Translations under genes and position numbers: made by a program
Shown here: one piece after another, positions 1 through 7,942 of the stretch
Numbering within the stretch: the first letter of the stretch is position 1
Layout: every line of letters starts with the position of its first letter
DNA from: Devosia limi DSM 17137
GTDB taxonomy: Bacteria > Pseudomonadota > Alphaproteobacteria > Rhizobiales > Devosiaceae
Reading direction: 5' to 3'
DNA: 64,000 nucleotides
Assembly: GCF_900128975.1 (NCBI RefSeq)
Contig: NZ_FQVC01000002.1
Location: 186,001 to 250,000 of the forward strand
Notes under the pieces: generated by a model
What the model saw: the letters and a program-made list of their open reading frames with translations, nothing else
The model's database searches: none
What the model was told of the DNA's origin: nothing

Positions 1-117
1 AACGTGCCGATGGATACTGCGCGCGTGTTTCAAACGACCGCATCCAATCGCGTCCGCACCTGGCAGATTATCCTGCAGCGCGGCGGGAAGGTGATGCAGA
101 GCATAGTCAGTGGATAG
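1..117 (+). CDS. C-terminal end of a Deg/HtrA-type serine protease (partial)
   Basis: Only the last 38 codons lie in the window, ending with TAG at 115-117. The peptide contains TASNRVRTWQIILQRGG, the pattern of the last strands of a PDZ domain at the C-terminus of periplasmic Deg/HtrA proteases, where a conserved W-x-I-x-I-x-R-G-G stretch is common. The protease domain is outside the window, so the family call is an inference from this short tail and from the habit of rhizobial genomes to place such a gene just before rarA. The stop lies two bases before the rarA start, so the two are probably co-transcribed. Confidence 0.5.
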   Translation, partial: NVPMDTARVFQTTASNRVRTWQIILQRGGKVMQSIVSG

Positions 118-119
118 GT

Positions 120-1445
120 ATGGCCGATCTTTTCGCGAGAGAGCCCGAGCAGGCAAACGACGACGATACGCGCCGGCCGCTGGCCGATCAGTTGCGGCCA
201 CGCTCACTCGATGAGGTGATCGGGCAAACCCATTTGCTGGGCCCCGACGGCACTTTGCGCCGGATGATTGCCTCCGGGCGACTGGGCTCGCTGATCCTGT
301 GGGGGCCACCCGGCACTGGCAAGACCACGGTGGCGCGGTTGCTGGCCGATCAAATCGGTTACTCGTTCGAGCAGATTTCGGCGGTGTTCTCCGGGGTTGC
401 GGACCTCAAAAAGGTGTTCGAGAAGGCGCGCTTCGAGCGCCTTTCCGGGCACAAGACGCTGCTGTTCGTCGACGAGATCCATCGGTTCAACCGGGCGCAG
501 CAGGATGGCTTCCTGCCGGTGATGGAAGACGGCACCGTGGTGCTGGTGGGCGCCACGACCGAAAATCCGTCCTTCGAGCTCAATGCGGCTTTGTTGTCGC
601 GCAGCCAGGTGCTGCGGTTTGAGTCATTGGGGCTTGAGGACCTGGAAAAGCTGGTCGTGCGGGCGGAGGCGTTGGCGGGAGCAGCGCTGCCGCTCGACGC
701 CGAGGCGCGCCATACCCTGCTCACGCTCGCCGATGGCGACGGACGGGCCTTGCTGGGTCTGGTCGAAGAGGTGCTGGCCTCAGCCAAGCCGGGGGAGACG
801 CTCGACGCTGCGACCATGTTGACCGTGATCCAGCGGCGGGCACCGATCTATGACAAGGCCCAGGATGGGCACTACAACCTGATTTCGGCGCTGCACAAGA
901 CCATCCGTGGTTCGGACCCCGATGCGGCGCTGTACTATTTCGCCCGCATGCTGGATGCCGGCGAGGACCCGCTGTTCCTGGCAAGACGGCTGATCCGCAT
1001 GGCCGTGGAGGATATCGGACTGGCCGATCCGCTGGCCCTGCCGCAGGCCGTGGCAGGGCGCGATGCGTTTCAGATGCTGGGCTCGCCCGAGGGCGAGCTG
1101 GCGCTGGCGCAGGTCGTGGTCTATCTGGCGCTCGCCCCCAAGTCGAATGCCGTCTACACGGCCTTCAAGGGCGCGATGAGCGTCGCCAAGGCCACGGGCT
1201 CGCCGATGCCGCCAATGGTCATCCTGAACGCCCCCACGAAGCTGATGAAGGGGTCTGGCTACGGCGACGGCTACATTTACGACCACGACACGCCAGAGGG
1301 CTTTTCGGGGCAGCAATATTTCCCCGAAAAGATCGGTCGGCAGAAATTCTACGAGCCGGTCGAGCGCGGCAGCGAGCGCGACTATCGCAAGCGGCTGGAC
1401 TATTTCGAACGGTTACGGGCGCAGAAGGGCAGCCGCGACGGCTAG
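120..1445 (+). CDS. rarA: Replication-associated recombination protein A (AAA+ ATPase)
   Basis: This is the RarA/MgsA AAA+ ATPase, related to clamp-loader and RuvB ATPases, which acts at stalled replication forks. Walker A GPPGTGKT is at residues 62-69 and Walker B LLFVDE at 114-119, followed by the sensor-type segment GATTENPSF. The C-terminal half carries the family's helical oligomerisation region (ALYYFARMLDAGEDP). The 441-residue length matches the family. ATG at 120 follows the upstream protease stop by two bases, which suggests one transcript. The TAG stop overlaps the stop codon of the convergent lipoprotein gene. The call is secure; its exact role in this organism is inferred from the family. 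Confidence 0.96.
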   Translation: MADLFAREPEQANDDDTRRPLADQLRPRSLDEVIGQTHLLGPDGTLRRMIASGRLGSLILWGPPGTGKTTVARLLADQIGYSFEQISAVFSGVADLKKVFEKARFERLSGHKTLLFVDEIHRFNRAQQDGFLPVMEDGTVVLVGATTENPSFELNAALLSRSQVLRFESLGLEDLEKLVVRAEALAGAALPLDAEARHTLLTLADGDGRALLGLVEEVLASAKPGETLDAATMLTVIQRRAPIYDKAQDGHYNLISALHKTIRGSDPDAALYYFARMLDAGEDPLFLARRLIRMAVEDIGLADPLALPQAVAGRDAFQMLGSPEGELALAQVVVYLALAPKSNAVYTAFKGAMSVAKATGSPMPPMVILNAPTKLMKGSGYGDGYIYDHDTPEGFSGQQYFPEKIGRQKFYEPVERGSERDYRKRLDYFERLRAQKGSRDG

Positions 1446-2557
1446 TCTTTCTGCCAGATCCCGGCGCGGCCACTCTCATAGCCATAAGTGAAAAGGGCCG
1501 TCAGCCATGCCGGGCTGCCGAAAATGCTCTTGCTCTCGGGGAATTCCGCCGGGATTGCGGTCAGCCAGAAGGCAAGGCCGGCGCGACTGGCGGAGGTCGC
1601 CAACTGCTCGATATTGCCGCGACCGAGATATTTGAGCAGCGTCGGGACTGCTCGTTGCAACAGCGAGACGCTGGAGATTTTCACCGCAGCGGGGGTGGGG
1701 GCCACGACGCCATTGAAGATCACGTAGAGCTTCTGCACGCCGCGACGGCCCTTGACGAAACCCTCGTAGCCGCCGGGCATCAGCAAGACCTGCTGGGTGA
1801 CGCCGCCATCAACGTGAAGTTCATCGAACTGGACCCCCTGGGCGGTCACGTCGAGCAGGACAGGCGGGAAGACGCCGGGAACGGCTGCCGAGGCCAGGAT
1901 GATCTGGTGCACCAGGTCCAGCTTGTTGGGTAGATTGCTGACAGCGATGGCACCGATATCCCAGATAACCGGGCGCTGGGCATCCAGATTGGTGGTGCCG
2001 ACATAGAGACGCCGGCCCTGGCGGTGGGCGCTGCCAATCGCAGCCAGCGCCTGGTCGTCGACGAGATAGCGAATGCTCGCCAGCAGGACCGCGTTGCTGA
2101 GAATGGAGGGGGCACCGAAGATCGCCGAGATGAAATCGGCCGTTGGGCTGGCCTCCTGGGTCAGGGTCGAAAACACCGACTTGAGGCGCTCGTCATAGGC
2201 GGGTCCGAGAAAGGCCATCGGGGCCATCATGGCGCCGACGCTGATGCCGGTGACGACCTCGAACTGCGGCCGGTTGCCCTTGGCGCTCCAGCCCACCAGG
2301 AACCCTGCACCATATGCGCCATTGATTCCGCCGCCCGAGAGAGTCAGATAATCGACGTCGCCGTCACTGCCGGGGGCAATGTGGGAGTGGATGTCCGCGA
2401 ATTCGCGATCATCGCCCCAATACCGAAGCTTCTGATCGGCAGGGATCGACGCCGACGCGGCCAGGTTCTCCGGCACAGGCTGGCGCGGCGCCATCGAGCT
2501 GCAAGCGGCGAGAGCAAGCAGCGCCACTGCGAGGAAAGTTGAACGTAAAACCAGCAT
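1442..2557 (-). CDS. Patatin-like phospholipase, predicted lipoprotein
   Basis: A 371-residue patatin-family acyl hydrolase. The N-terminus is a lipoprotein signal peptide with lipobox LAAC, so Cys19 should be lipidated and the protein anchored in the envelope. The oxyanion loop GGGINGAYGAG starts at residue 75, the nucleophile elbow GISVG is at 104-108 (Ser106), and the dyad Asp lies in DGG at 250-252. All three patatin motifs are intact, so an active lipase or phospholipase is expected, though the substrate cannot be read from sequence. The gene converges on rarA with overlapping stop codons and diverges from crcB, so the gap 2558-2681 should hold both promoters. Confidence 0.9.
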   Translation of the reverse strand: MLVLRSTFLAVALLALAACSSMAPRQPVPENLAASASIPADQKLRYWGDDREFADIHSHIAPGSDGDVDYLTLSGGGINGAYGAGFLVGWSAKGNRPQFEVVTGISVGAMMAPMAFLGPAYDERLKSVFSTLTQEASPTADFISAIFGAPSILSNAVLLASIRYLVDDQALAAIGSAHRQGRRLYVGTTNLDAQRPVIWDIGAIAVSNLPNKLDLVHQIILASAAVPGVFPPVLLDVTAQGVQFDELHVDGGVTQQVLLMPGGYEGFVKGRRGVQKLYVIFNGVVAPTPAAVKISSVSLLQRAVPTLLKYLGRGNIEQLATSASRAGLAFWLTAIPAEFPESKSIFGSPAWLTALFTYGYESGRAGIWQKD

Positions 2558-2681
2558 TGAGGCCCCCGGGCGACAAATCTGCAGCCCATACTAGATTGCA
2601 GGCTAAACCATATTCATGAGCAAGTCCGGCAGACTTGCGCAGCAAAGTTTTCAATTTCCTTATTCAAACAGGCGAGGCTCC

Positions 2682-3065
2682 ATGCAGGGATACATACTGG
2701 TCGGTATTGGCGGGGCACTAGGCGCGATGTCGCGTTATGGCCTGTCCCATCTGGTGAGCCGGTTCTGGACTGCCTCGTTTCCGTTGGCAACGCTGCTGAT
2801 CAATGTTCTGGGGGCGGTCTGCATGGGGCTGTTCATCGGCGTCATGGCGCGGACGCTGCCTGCCTGGGGCAATGAGGCGCGGCTGTTCGTGGCAGTTGGT
2901 ATTCTGGGTGGATTCACCACGTTTTCGACGTTTTCGCTCGATGCCGTGGTGCTGATAGAGCGCGGTGACGTGGCACAGGCGGTGCTCTATGCATTGTTGT
3001 CGGTTGTGGTTTGCCTCTGCGGGCTATATCTGGGGCTTTTGATGACCCGGGGCAGCCCAATATGA
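2682..3065 (+). CDS. crcB: Fluoride efflux channel CrcB/Fluc
   Basis: A 127-residue, four-helix membrane protein of the CrcB/Fluc family, which forms dual-topology dimers that export fluoride. Recognisable features are the N-terminal GGALGAMSRYGL, the NVLGA segment of helix 2 and the GGFTTFSTFS motif of helix 3, whose Phe and Ser/Thr residues line the fluoride path. ATG 2682 is chosen because the hydrophobic start MQGYILVGIGG aligns with the family; upstream in-frame codons add a polar, unconserved peptide. I looked for a fluoride riboswitch upstream and did not see its GGNGATGG core. The stop overlaps the start of the next gene as ATGA, so translation is probably coupled. Confidence 0.93.
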   Translation: MQGYILVGIGGALGAMSRYGLSHLVSRFWTASFPLATLLINVLGAVCMGLFIGVMARTLPAWGNEARLFVAVGILGGFTTFSTFSLDAVVLIERGDVAQAVLYALLSVVVCLCGLYLGLLMTRGSPI

Positions 3066-4051
3066 GTGCGGTTCAACAGCGACAGGTCGGCGACGACGAA
3101 GACGGAATGCGGCTTGATCGCTGGTTCGCGTATCATTTTCCGCAGCTCGGCTTTGGACGGTTGCAGAAGCTGATCCGCAATGGCGAGATCAAGGTCGACA
3201 AGGCCAAGGTGACGACCAGTACGCGGTTGTCACCGGGGCAGACCGTGCGTATTCCGCCGATCGACGATCCCGATGTGGTCAAGCCAGTCAAGCTCAACAA
3301 TCAGGACGCTGAGTTCTTGCGCAGCCTGATCATCTATGAAGACGACGATATCTACGTCTTCAACAAGCCGTCGGGCCTCGCCGTGCAGGGTGGCAGCGGC
3401 ACCAAGCGCCATGTCGATGGCATGCTGAAAAGCCTGCCGAACAAGAAGGGCGAGGCGCCGCGCCTGGTGCATCGACTGGACCGGGACACCTCGGGTTGTC
3501 TCGTCGTGGCCAAGACCAAGGCGGCCGCCAGCCATTTCGGGTCGGTGTTCCGCTCGCGCTCGGCGCGCAAGATCTACTGGGCGCTGGTGGCGGGCAATCC
3601 GCATCCGCTGCAGGGTGAGATTTCGTGCTTCCTGGCAAAGCAGGGTGGCCTGGATGGCGAGCAGGTCGTCGTGGTCAAGAATGGCACGCCGGGTGCGCAG
3701 CATTCGACTAGTTACTATTCGACTACCGATACCGCCAGCCGGCGCTTTGCCTGGGTGACGCTGAAGCCGGTGACCGGCCGCACGCATCAGTTGCGCGTGC
3801 ATATGGCCCAGCTCGGCACGCCAATCATCGGGGATCCGCGTTACTTCAATATAGAGAACTGGCAGGGTGCCCCCGGCCTGGGCGAAGGGCTGCATCTGCA
3901 TGCGCGGCGCATTGCGCTGCCGCTGCGGGGAGGCAAGCGGCTGGATGTTTCGGCCCCGTTGCCGCCGCATATGCGGCAGAGCTTCGATGCCCTTGGGTTC
4001 GATCCGGACCGCTATGACGTGCAGGGCGGGGACCCGGAGGAGGGCGCATGA
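3062..4051 (+). CDS. Pseudouridine synthase, RluC/RluD family
   Basis: A 329-residue RNA pseudouridine synthase. An N-terminal S4 RNA-binding domain (about residues 14-70, MRLDRWFAYHFPQLG) precedes the catalytic domain with HRLDRDTSG at 137-145; Asp140 is the catalytic residue. The later GRTHQLRVHMAQLG stretch is also typical. The family modifies uridines in 23S rRNA; alphaproteobacterial members annotated RluC usually target positions near 955/2504/2580, but specificity cannot be settled here. The start ATG at 3062 overlaps the crcB stop (ATGA), and its own stop overlaps the next start in the same way, so this is the middle of a translationally coupled set. Confidence 0.9.
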   Translation: MSAVQQRQVGDDEDGMRLDRWFAYHFPQLGFGRLQKLIRNGEIKVDKAKVTTSTRLSPGQTVRIPPIDDPDVVKPVKLNNQDAEFLRSLIIYEDDDIYVFNKPSGLAVQGGSGTKRHVDGMLKSLPNKKGEAPRLVHRLDRDTSGCLVVAKTKAAASHFGSVFRSRSARKIYWALVAGNPHPLQGEISCFLAKQGGLDGEQVVVVKNGTPGAQHSTSYYSTTDTASRRFAWVTLKPVTGRTHQLRVHMAQLGTPIIGDPRYFNIENWQGAPGLGEGLHLHARRIALPLRGGKRLDVSAPLPPHMRQSFDALGFDPDRYDVQGGDPEEGA

Positions 4052-4710
4052 CGCTCATCATGTTCGACATGGACGGCACGCTGATCGATACGCAGGCGCT
4101 GATTACAGAACACATGGTCACGACGTTTGAGCAGGCCGGGCTGACGCCACCGACGCCGGCCGAGTCGCGCCGGGTCATCGGGCTGTCCCTGCCGGTAGCG
4201 CTGGGGCGCCTGGCCAAGAGCGATGATGCCGTACTCATCGACCGGCTGGTCGAAGACTATCGGGGGCATTACCGGGCGTCGCTGCTGACCGAGGGGGATC
4301 GCGAAGGGCTGTTTCCGGGCGCCATGGCGGCCCTTGGGCGGCTGCACCTGACGCCGGGCGTGCGGATGGGCATTGCCACGGGCAAGGGCCTGACGGGCGT
4401 CCACCGCATCCTCTCCATGCATGGCCTGGCAGAATTTTTCGTCACCCTGCAGACGCCTGACCATAACCCCTCAAAGCCGCATCCCGGGATGCTGCTGCGG
4501 GCAATGGCCGAAACCGGCGCGGCGCCAGAAGAGACGGTGATGATTGGCGACACCACTTTCGATATCGAACTCGGCCGTTCGGCCGGCGCGCGGACAATCG
4601 GGGTGACCTGGGGCTATCATGAGCCGAGTGAGCTGGTGGCCGCCGGCGCCGATCTGATGGTCGACCGCTATGACGATCTCGATGCGGCGATCCGGCAAGT
4701 ACTGGGGTAA
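4048..4710 (+). CDS. HAD-IA hydrolase, phosphoglycolate phosphatase-like
   Basis: A 220-residue HAD-superfamily hydrolase with a helical C1 cap. Motif I is FDMDGTLID with nucleophile Asp7 and acid/base Asp9; motif II is IATGKG, the motif III Lys lies in KPHPGML, and motif IV is MIGDTTFDIELG. The layout matches Gph/PGP-like phosphatases that clear 2-phosphoglycolate or other small phosphate esters. It starts by ATGA overlap with the pseudouridine synthase gene, and a similar HAD gene follows an RluC gene in many alphaproteobacteria. The substrate is not determined. A second, separate HAD protein occurs at 54121-54750. Confidence 0.88.
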   Translation: MTLIMFDMDGTLIDTQALITEHMVTTFEQAGLTPPTPAESRRVIGLSLPVALGRLAKSDDAVLIDRLVEDYRGHYRASLLTEGDREGLFPGAMAALGRLHLTPGVRMGIATGKGLTGVHRILSMHGLAEFFVTLQTPDHNPSKPHPGMLLRAMAETGAAPEETVMIGDTTFDIELGRSAGARTIGVTWGYHEPSELVAAGADLMVDRYDDLDAAIRQVLG

Positions 4711-4714
4711 GACT

Positions 4715-5497
4715 ATGCGCGATCAACTCGAAGACGCCGAAAAGCACCGCGATGACGGCTATGGCCGGTCGCAGAAGCGTGACTTCAAGGCGGACCTGCC
4801 CAAGCGCCTCTACAAGGAGGTTGCAGTAGAGCCGGTCGATGGCGGGTTTACCGTGACGTTTGACGGGCGCCCGGCCAAGACACCGGGGCTGCGGCTGCCG
4901 GTCATCGTTCCGGCGGCATCGATTGCCACGACGATGGCGGAAGAATGGGCGGCACAGGGTGAGCGCGTCGACGCCGAGACCATGCCGACAGTGCGGCTGA
5001 TCAACTCGGCGATCGAGAGCGGCGAGGCCATGGTGCCGGCGTTCCGCGACGAGGTGATCAAGTTCGTGGCGAGTGACCTGCTGCTGTATCGGGCTGAGGG
5101 ACCGCAGACGCTGGTAGCGGAGCAGGAAGCAGTCTGGGACGATGCGCTGGTGCGCGTTGCCCGCCATTTTGGCGTGAGTTTCCAGCCAACTGCCGGCATT
5201 ATTCACCAGGAACAGCCCAAGGCCACGCTGGCCAAACTGGCGGCGGCGCTGGAGCCGGAGAACCTGCTGGTACTGACCGCGCTGGTTTCGATCACCGGGC
5301 TGACGGGCTCGGGGATCCTGACTATCGGCCTCTGGCACAGGCTGTTCACCCCGGACCATGTCTGGCTGGCGGCGCATGTGGATGAAGATTACCAGATTTC
5401 GTTCTGGGGGGCCGACGAAGAAGCCGTGCTGCGGCGCGAGAAGCGCCGGCGCGAGTTCGATGCGACGATCAAGGTGCTGGACGCGCTGCGCAATTAG
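4715..5497 (+). CDS. ATP12-family F1-ATP synthase assembly chaperone
   Basis: A 260-residue ATP12 protein, the chaperone that binds the alpha subunit of F1 during ATP synthase assembly in mitochondria and alphaproteobacteria. Family marks are the early RLYKEVAVEPVDGGFTV strand pair with DGRPAKTPG, the EWAAQGERVDAETMPTVRL segment and the WGADEEA-x-RRE-RR tail. I chose ATG 4715 because the peptide MRDQLEDAEKHRDD begins the conserved acidic N-terminus; an upstream start would overlap the HAD gene by about 40 bases. It lies four bases after that gene's stop and is the last gene of the crcB operon. The stop overlaps that of convergent folK. Confidence 0.9.
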   Translation: MRDQLEDAEKHRDDGYGRSQKRDFKADLPKRLYKEVAVEPVDGGFTVTFDGRPAKTPGLRLPVIVPAASIATTMAEEWAAQGERVDAETMPTVRLINSAIESGEAMVPAFRDEVIKFVASDLLLYRAEGPQTLVAEQEAVWDDALVRVARHFGVSFQPTAGIIHQEQPKATLAKLAAALEPENLLVLTALVSITGLTGSGILTIGLWHRLFTPDHVWLAAHVDEDYQISFWGADEEAVLRREKRRREFDATIKVLDALRN

Positions 5498-5940
5498 CGC
5501 GGCGCAGAGGCGACAGAAATAACCCAGTCGGCGACTTCCGGGGCGATTTCCGTGAGGGGATCCAGCACGAAGTCCCGATTATGGGCATGGGGATGGGGCA
5601 GGGTCAGCCGGTCACTTTGCATCGCGATGCGGTCATAGGCGATGATATCGATATCGATGACGCGGGGCCCCCAGATTTCGATCCGTTCCCGGCCCATTTC
5701 GAGTTCGATGCCGAGCAGAATTTCGAGCAATTCCAGGGGTTCGAGATCGGTCTCGACGCCGATTGCCATATTGGCAAAATCGGGCTGATCGGTTTTGCCC
5801 CAGGCCTTGGTGGTGATCACGGTTGAGCGGGCAATGACCGCGATGTGGGGATGCGCGTCGACGCGGCTGATGGCTTCCGCAAGCTGGGCTGGCGGATCGC
5901 CGATATTGGCGCCGAGACTGAGCCAAGCCGCTGACTTCAT
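5494..5940 (-). CDS. folK: 2-amino-4-hydroxy-6-hydroxymethyldihydropteridine pyrophosphokinase
   Basis: A 148-residue HPPK, which transfers pyrophosphate from ATP to 6-hydroxymethyl-7,8-dihydropterin, the step before dihydropteroate synthase in folate synthesis. The start MKSAAWLSLGANIGDP contains the family's LGxNxGD motif, and WGPRVIDIDIIAYD carries the catalytic metal-binding Asp pair, followed by LPHPHAHNRDFVL. The ATG overlaps the last base of the folB stop, and the order folP-folB-folK is a classic cluster. The gene ends against the ATP12 gene with overlapping stops. Confidence 0.95.
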   Translation of the reverse strand: MKSAAWLSLGANIGDPPAQLAEAISRVDAHPHIAVIARSTVITTKAWGKTDQPDFANMAIGVETDLEPLELLEILLGIELEMGRERIEIWGPRVIDIDIIAYDRIAMQSDRLTLPHPHAHNRDFVLDPLTEIAPEVADWVISVASAPR

Positions 5941-6323
5941 TATTGTTTCCGCTGGCGGTGGAGTTCGATAGCGGCTTCGCCGCGCACCATGGCGATCGGT
6001 GCCTCGGGCTTGCGGACGCGGATGATGATCCAGTTCACGTCCCGAAATGCCGCGAAAATCGCGTCGATGATGTTCTGGCCCACCGCTTCGATGAGGTGCA
6101 TGCGGCGATCTTCGAACGCGGCTTTGACCACATCGTAGATATCCGCATAGGACACGGTGTGGCCGAAGTGATCGGTGGTGGCGGGGGCGGACAGATCGAC
6201 GCCGCATTCCAGATCGATGAAGAATCGCTGGCCGAGCGCCTTTTCCTCGAGCATGAGGCCATGGTAGCCGTAAAAGCCCAAATCTTTCAGGATGATACGG
6301 TCGCCCGTGTATGCTTCGGCCAT
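5940..6323 (-). CDS. folB: Dihydroneopterin aldolase
   Basis: A 127-residue dihydroneopterin aldolase that cleaves 7,8-dihydroneopterin to 6-hydroxymethyldihydropterin and glycolaldehyde. Visible motifs are ILKDLGFYGYHG near the N-terminus (with a conserved Tyr and the catalytic-site region LxxEKALGQRFFIDLE), VSYADIYDVV, and the late VRKPEAPI, whose Lys is the likely catalytic lysine. ATG 6323 is preferred because MAEAYTGDRIILKDL aligns with the family; the longer upstream frame runs back into folP. Sits four bases after the folP stop and overlaps folK by one base, so the three are one operon. Confidence 0.95.
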   Translation of the reverse strand: MAEAYTGDRIILKDLGFYGYHGLMLEEKALGQRFFIDLECGVDLSAPATTDHFGHTVSYADIYDVVKAAFEDRRMHLIEAVGQNIIDAIFAAFRDVNWIIIRVRKPEAPIAMVRGEAAIELHRQRKQ

Positions 6324-6327
6324 GGTT

Positions 6328-7203
6328 TTACCCCAGATCGCTGGGCGGACCATACAGCGTTGCCTGGGCAACGCGAAGGGCATCCCGATTGGCTCTGATG
6401 TCGTGAACGCGAAAGATGTGGCCGCCCCGCGCATAGGCCAGCACATTGGTGGCGATGGTGCCGGCCAGGCGTTCATCGGGCTGGTTGCCGAGCAGTCTTC
6501 CGATCATGGATTTGCGCGACGTGCCGATGAGAATGGGCATGGCGGAGGTGGGATTTTTGGTGATTGAACCCAACTTGTCGAAGCTGTTGAGCAGCGCGTA
6601 ATTGTCGGCCACGGATTTGGCGAAGCCGAAGCCCGGATCGAGGATGAGCTGATCGGGCGCGATGCCGGCGCGCTGAGCGATGGCCAAGGTTTCGGCGAAG
6701 TAGCGGTCGACCTCATCAAGCAAGGGTTTGTCGAGGTCACGCGCTTGGTCCCAATGCATGGCGATGACGGGCGCGCGATGCAGTGCGGCAATATCGGCCA
6801 TCTCCGGCGCGCCTTGCAGGCCATGCACGTCGTTGATGATGCTGGCCCCGGCCTGAATGGCCTGATCGGCAACCAGGGGCTTGTAGGTATCGACCGAGAT
6901 GGGCGCGGTGATGCCAATAGCGATCAGCGCCTCGATTACCGGGATGACCCGATCCAGCTCTTCCTGCACGGAAACAAGGCTCGCTCCGGGACGGGTGCTT
7001 TCGCCGCCAATGTCGATAATATCGGCACCCTGGGCGAGCATGGTCTGGGCATGGGCGACGGCCGACGACAGCATATCGTGCTGGCCGCCATCGGAGAAGC
7101 TGTCCGGCGTGACATTGAGAATGCCCATGACGACGGCGGTAGGGCCAAGCGTGAGCCGGCCGCCATGGGGCAGGGCGATATGGTGCGTCGAATGCATTGT
7201 CAT
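6328..7203 (-). CDS. folP: Dihydropteroate synthase
   Basis: Dihydropteroate synthase, which joins p-aminobenzoate to hydroxymethyldihydropterin pyrophosphate and is the sulfonamide target. The TIM-barrel signatures are present: GILNVTPDSFSDGG, DIIDIGGESTRPGA, DPGFGFAKSVADNY, and GTSRKSMIG. The start is uncertain. I give ATG 7203 (291 residues), close to the family length; another ATG lies two codons downstream at 7197 and an in-frame TTG at 7251 would add 16 residues, but none has a strong ribosome-binding site. It is the first gene of the folP-folB-folK operon, and the divergent membrane protein gene at 7313 shares its upstream gap. Confidence 0.94.
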   Translation of the reverse strand: MTMHSTHHIALPHGGRLTLGPTAVVMGILNVTPDSFSDGGQHDMLSSAVAHAQTMLAQGADIIDIGGESTRPGASLVSVQEELDRVIPVIEALIAIGITAPISVDTYKPLVADQAIQAGASIINDVHGLQGAPEMADIAALHRAPVIAMHWDQARDLDKPLLDEVDRYFAETLAIAQRAGIAPDQLILDPGFGFAKSVADNYALLNSFDKLGSITKNPTSAMPILIGTSRKSMIGRLLGNQPDERLAGTIATNVLAYARGGHIFRVHDIRANRDALRVAQATLYGPPSDLG

Positions 7204-7312
7204 GGTGGAGAAGTAGACCCCGCCGGGTGCAGCTACAAGATGGTAGCGCAACCTGCGGGAGGTTTTGACACACGAGCGTTCTCAGGCAACAACAAAGCGG
7301 GGGAGCAAGGCT

Positions 7313-7942
7313 ATGAGCGATCGCGACAATCGATCTGACGCGACCATCACGGTGCGGTTAAAGCTGGGTTCGCTCGACCATCTGTTCGGCGAGACCAACC
7401 GGGATCCATTGGTCGGGCCAGTGCGGCTGCGCACCGGCGTCGAGACGCTCCATAGGCAATTGGCGGCCAAGGGCCTGCATCATGCGCAGCAGTCGCGGCT
7501 GGTGCTGGAAGTGCCCGCGAGCGAGATCACACCAGGGGCCGAGCAGCGGCTTAACGCGGCAATGGACCGCTATTGCGAGGCGCGGATCGATGAGCTTGAT
7601 CTGCTGCTGGAAGAGACGCAACTGGCCGGGCGGCAAGCGCTGTGGCTGGGGCTGGGATTTCTGGGCGTTTGCCTGTCGATGTCGAGCGTGCTGGCGACAG
7701 CGGCGTTGCTGCCGTCCTGGCTCAATCGCCTGTTCAGCGAGGGCTTCGTGATCGCCGGCTGGGTGGGGTTGTGGCGGCCGATTGAGCTGTTGCTGTATGA
7801 CGCCTGGCCGTATCGGCGGACGCAGCGGATGTATGAGGCGATGCGAACGATGCCGGTGGTTTTGGAGGCAGAAACGCCGCCCGATGGGCGGCGTTTGGAT
7901 AGTGATTCCGATATTGGCGTTAGCGGGTTGAAAACGCTTTAG
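7313..7942 (+). CDS. Hypothetical membrane protein
   Basis: A 209-residue protein I do not recognise. The first about 115 residues are polar and soluble-looking ([17 protein letters not shown]), then two hydrophobic segments follow, roughly [20 protein letters not shown] and [17 protein letters not shown], ending in a charged tail. The topology suggests a cytoplasmic N-terminal domain anchored by a hairpin of two membrane helices. ATG 7313 has a purine-rich site (GGGGGAGCAAGG) just upstream; the longer reading from 7265 lacks one. The tail-coding sequence holds a perfect hairpin at 7872-7896, and the gene converges on rimO with overlapping stops. Function unknown. Confidence 0.75.
   Translation: MSDRDNRSDATITVRLKLGSLDHLFGETNRDPLVGPVRLRTGVETLHRQLAAKGLHHAQQSRLVLEVPASEITPGAEQRLNAAMDRYCEARIDELDLLLEETQLAGRQALWLGLGFLGVCLSMSSVLATAALLPSWLNRLFSEGFVIAGWVGLWRPIELLLYDAWPYRRTQRMYEAMRTMPVVLEAETPPDGRRLDSDSDIGVSGLKTL
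7872..7896. terminator. Perfect hairpin inside the 3' end of the 7313 gene
   Basis: AAACGCCGCCC (7872-7882) pairs perfectly with GGGCGGCGTTT (7886-7896) around a three-base loop. It lies inside coding sequence, 46 bases before the stop, at the meeting point of two convergent genes. There is only a short T stretch on either strand, so termination is plausible but not shown. Confidence 0.45.

Noticed and set aside
2558..2681. Fluoride riboswitch before crcB
   Set aside because: The conserved GGNGATGG core and pseudoknot partner are not visible in the leader.
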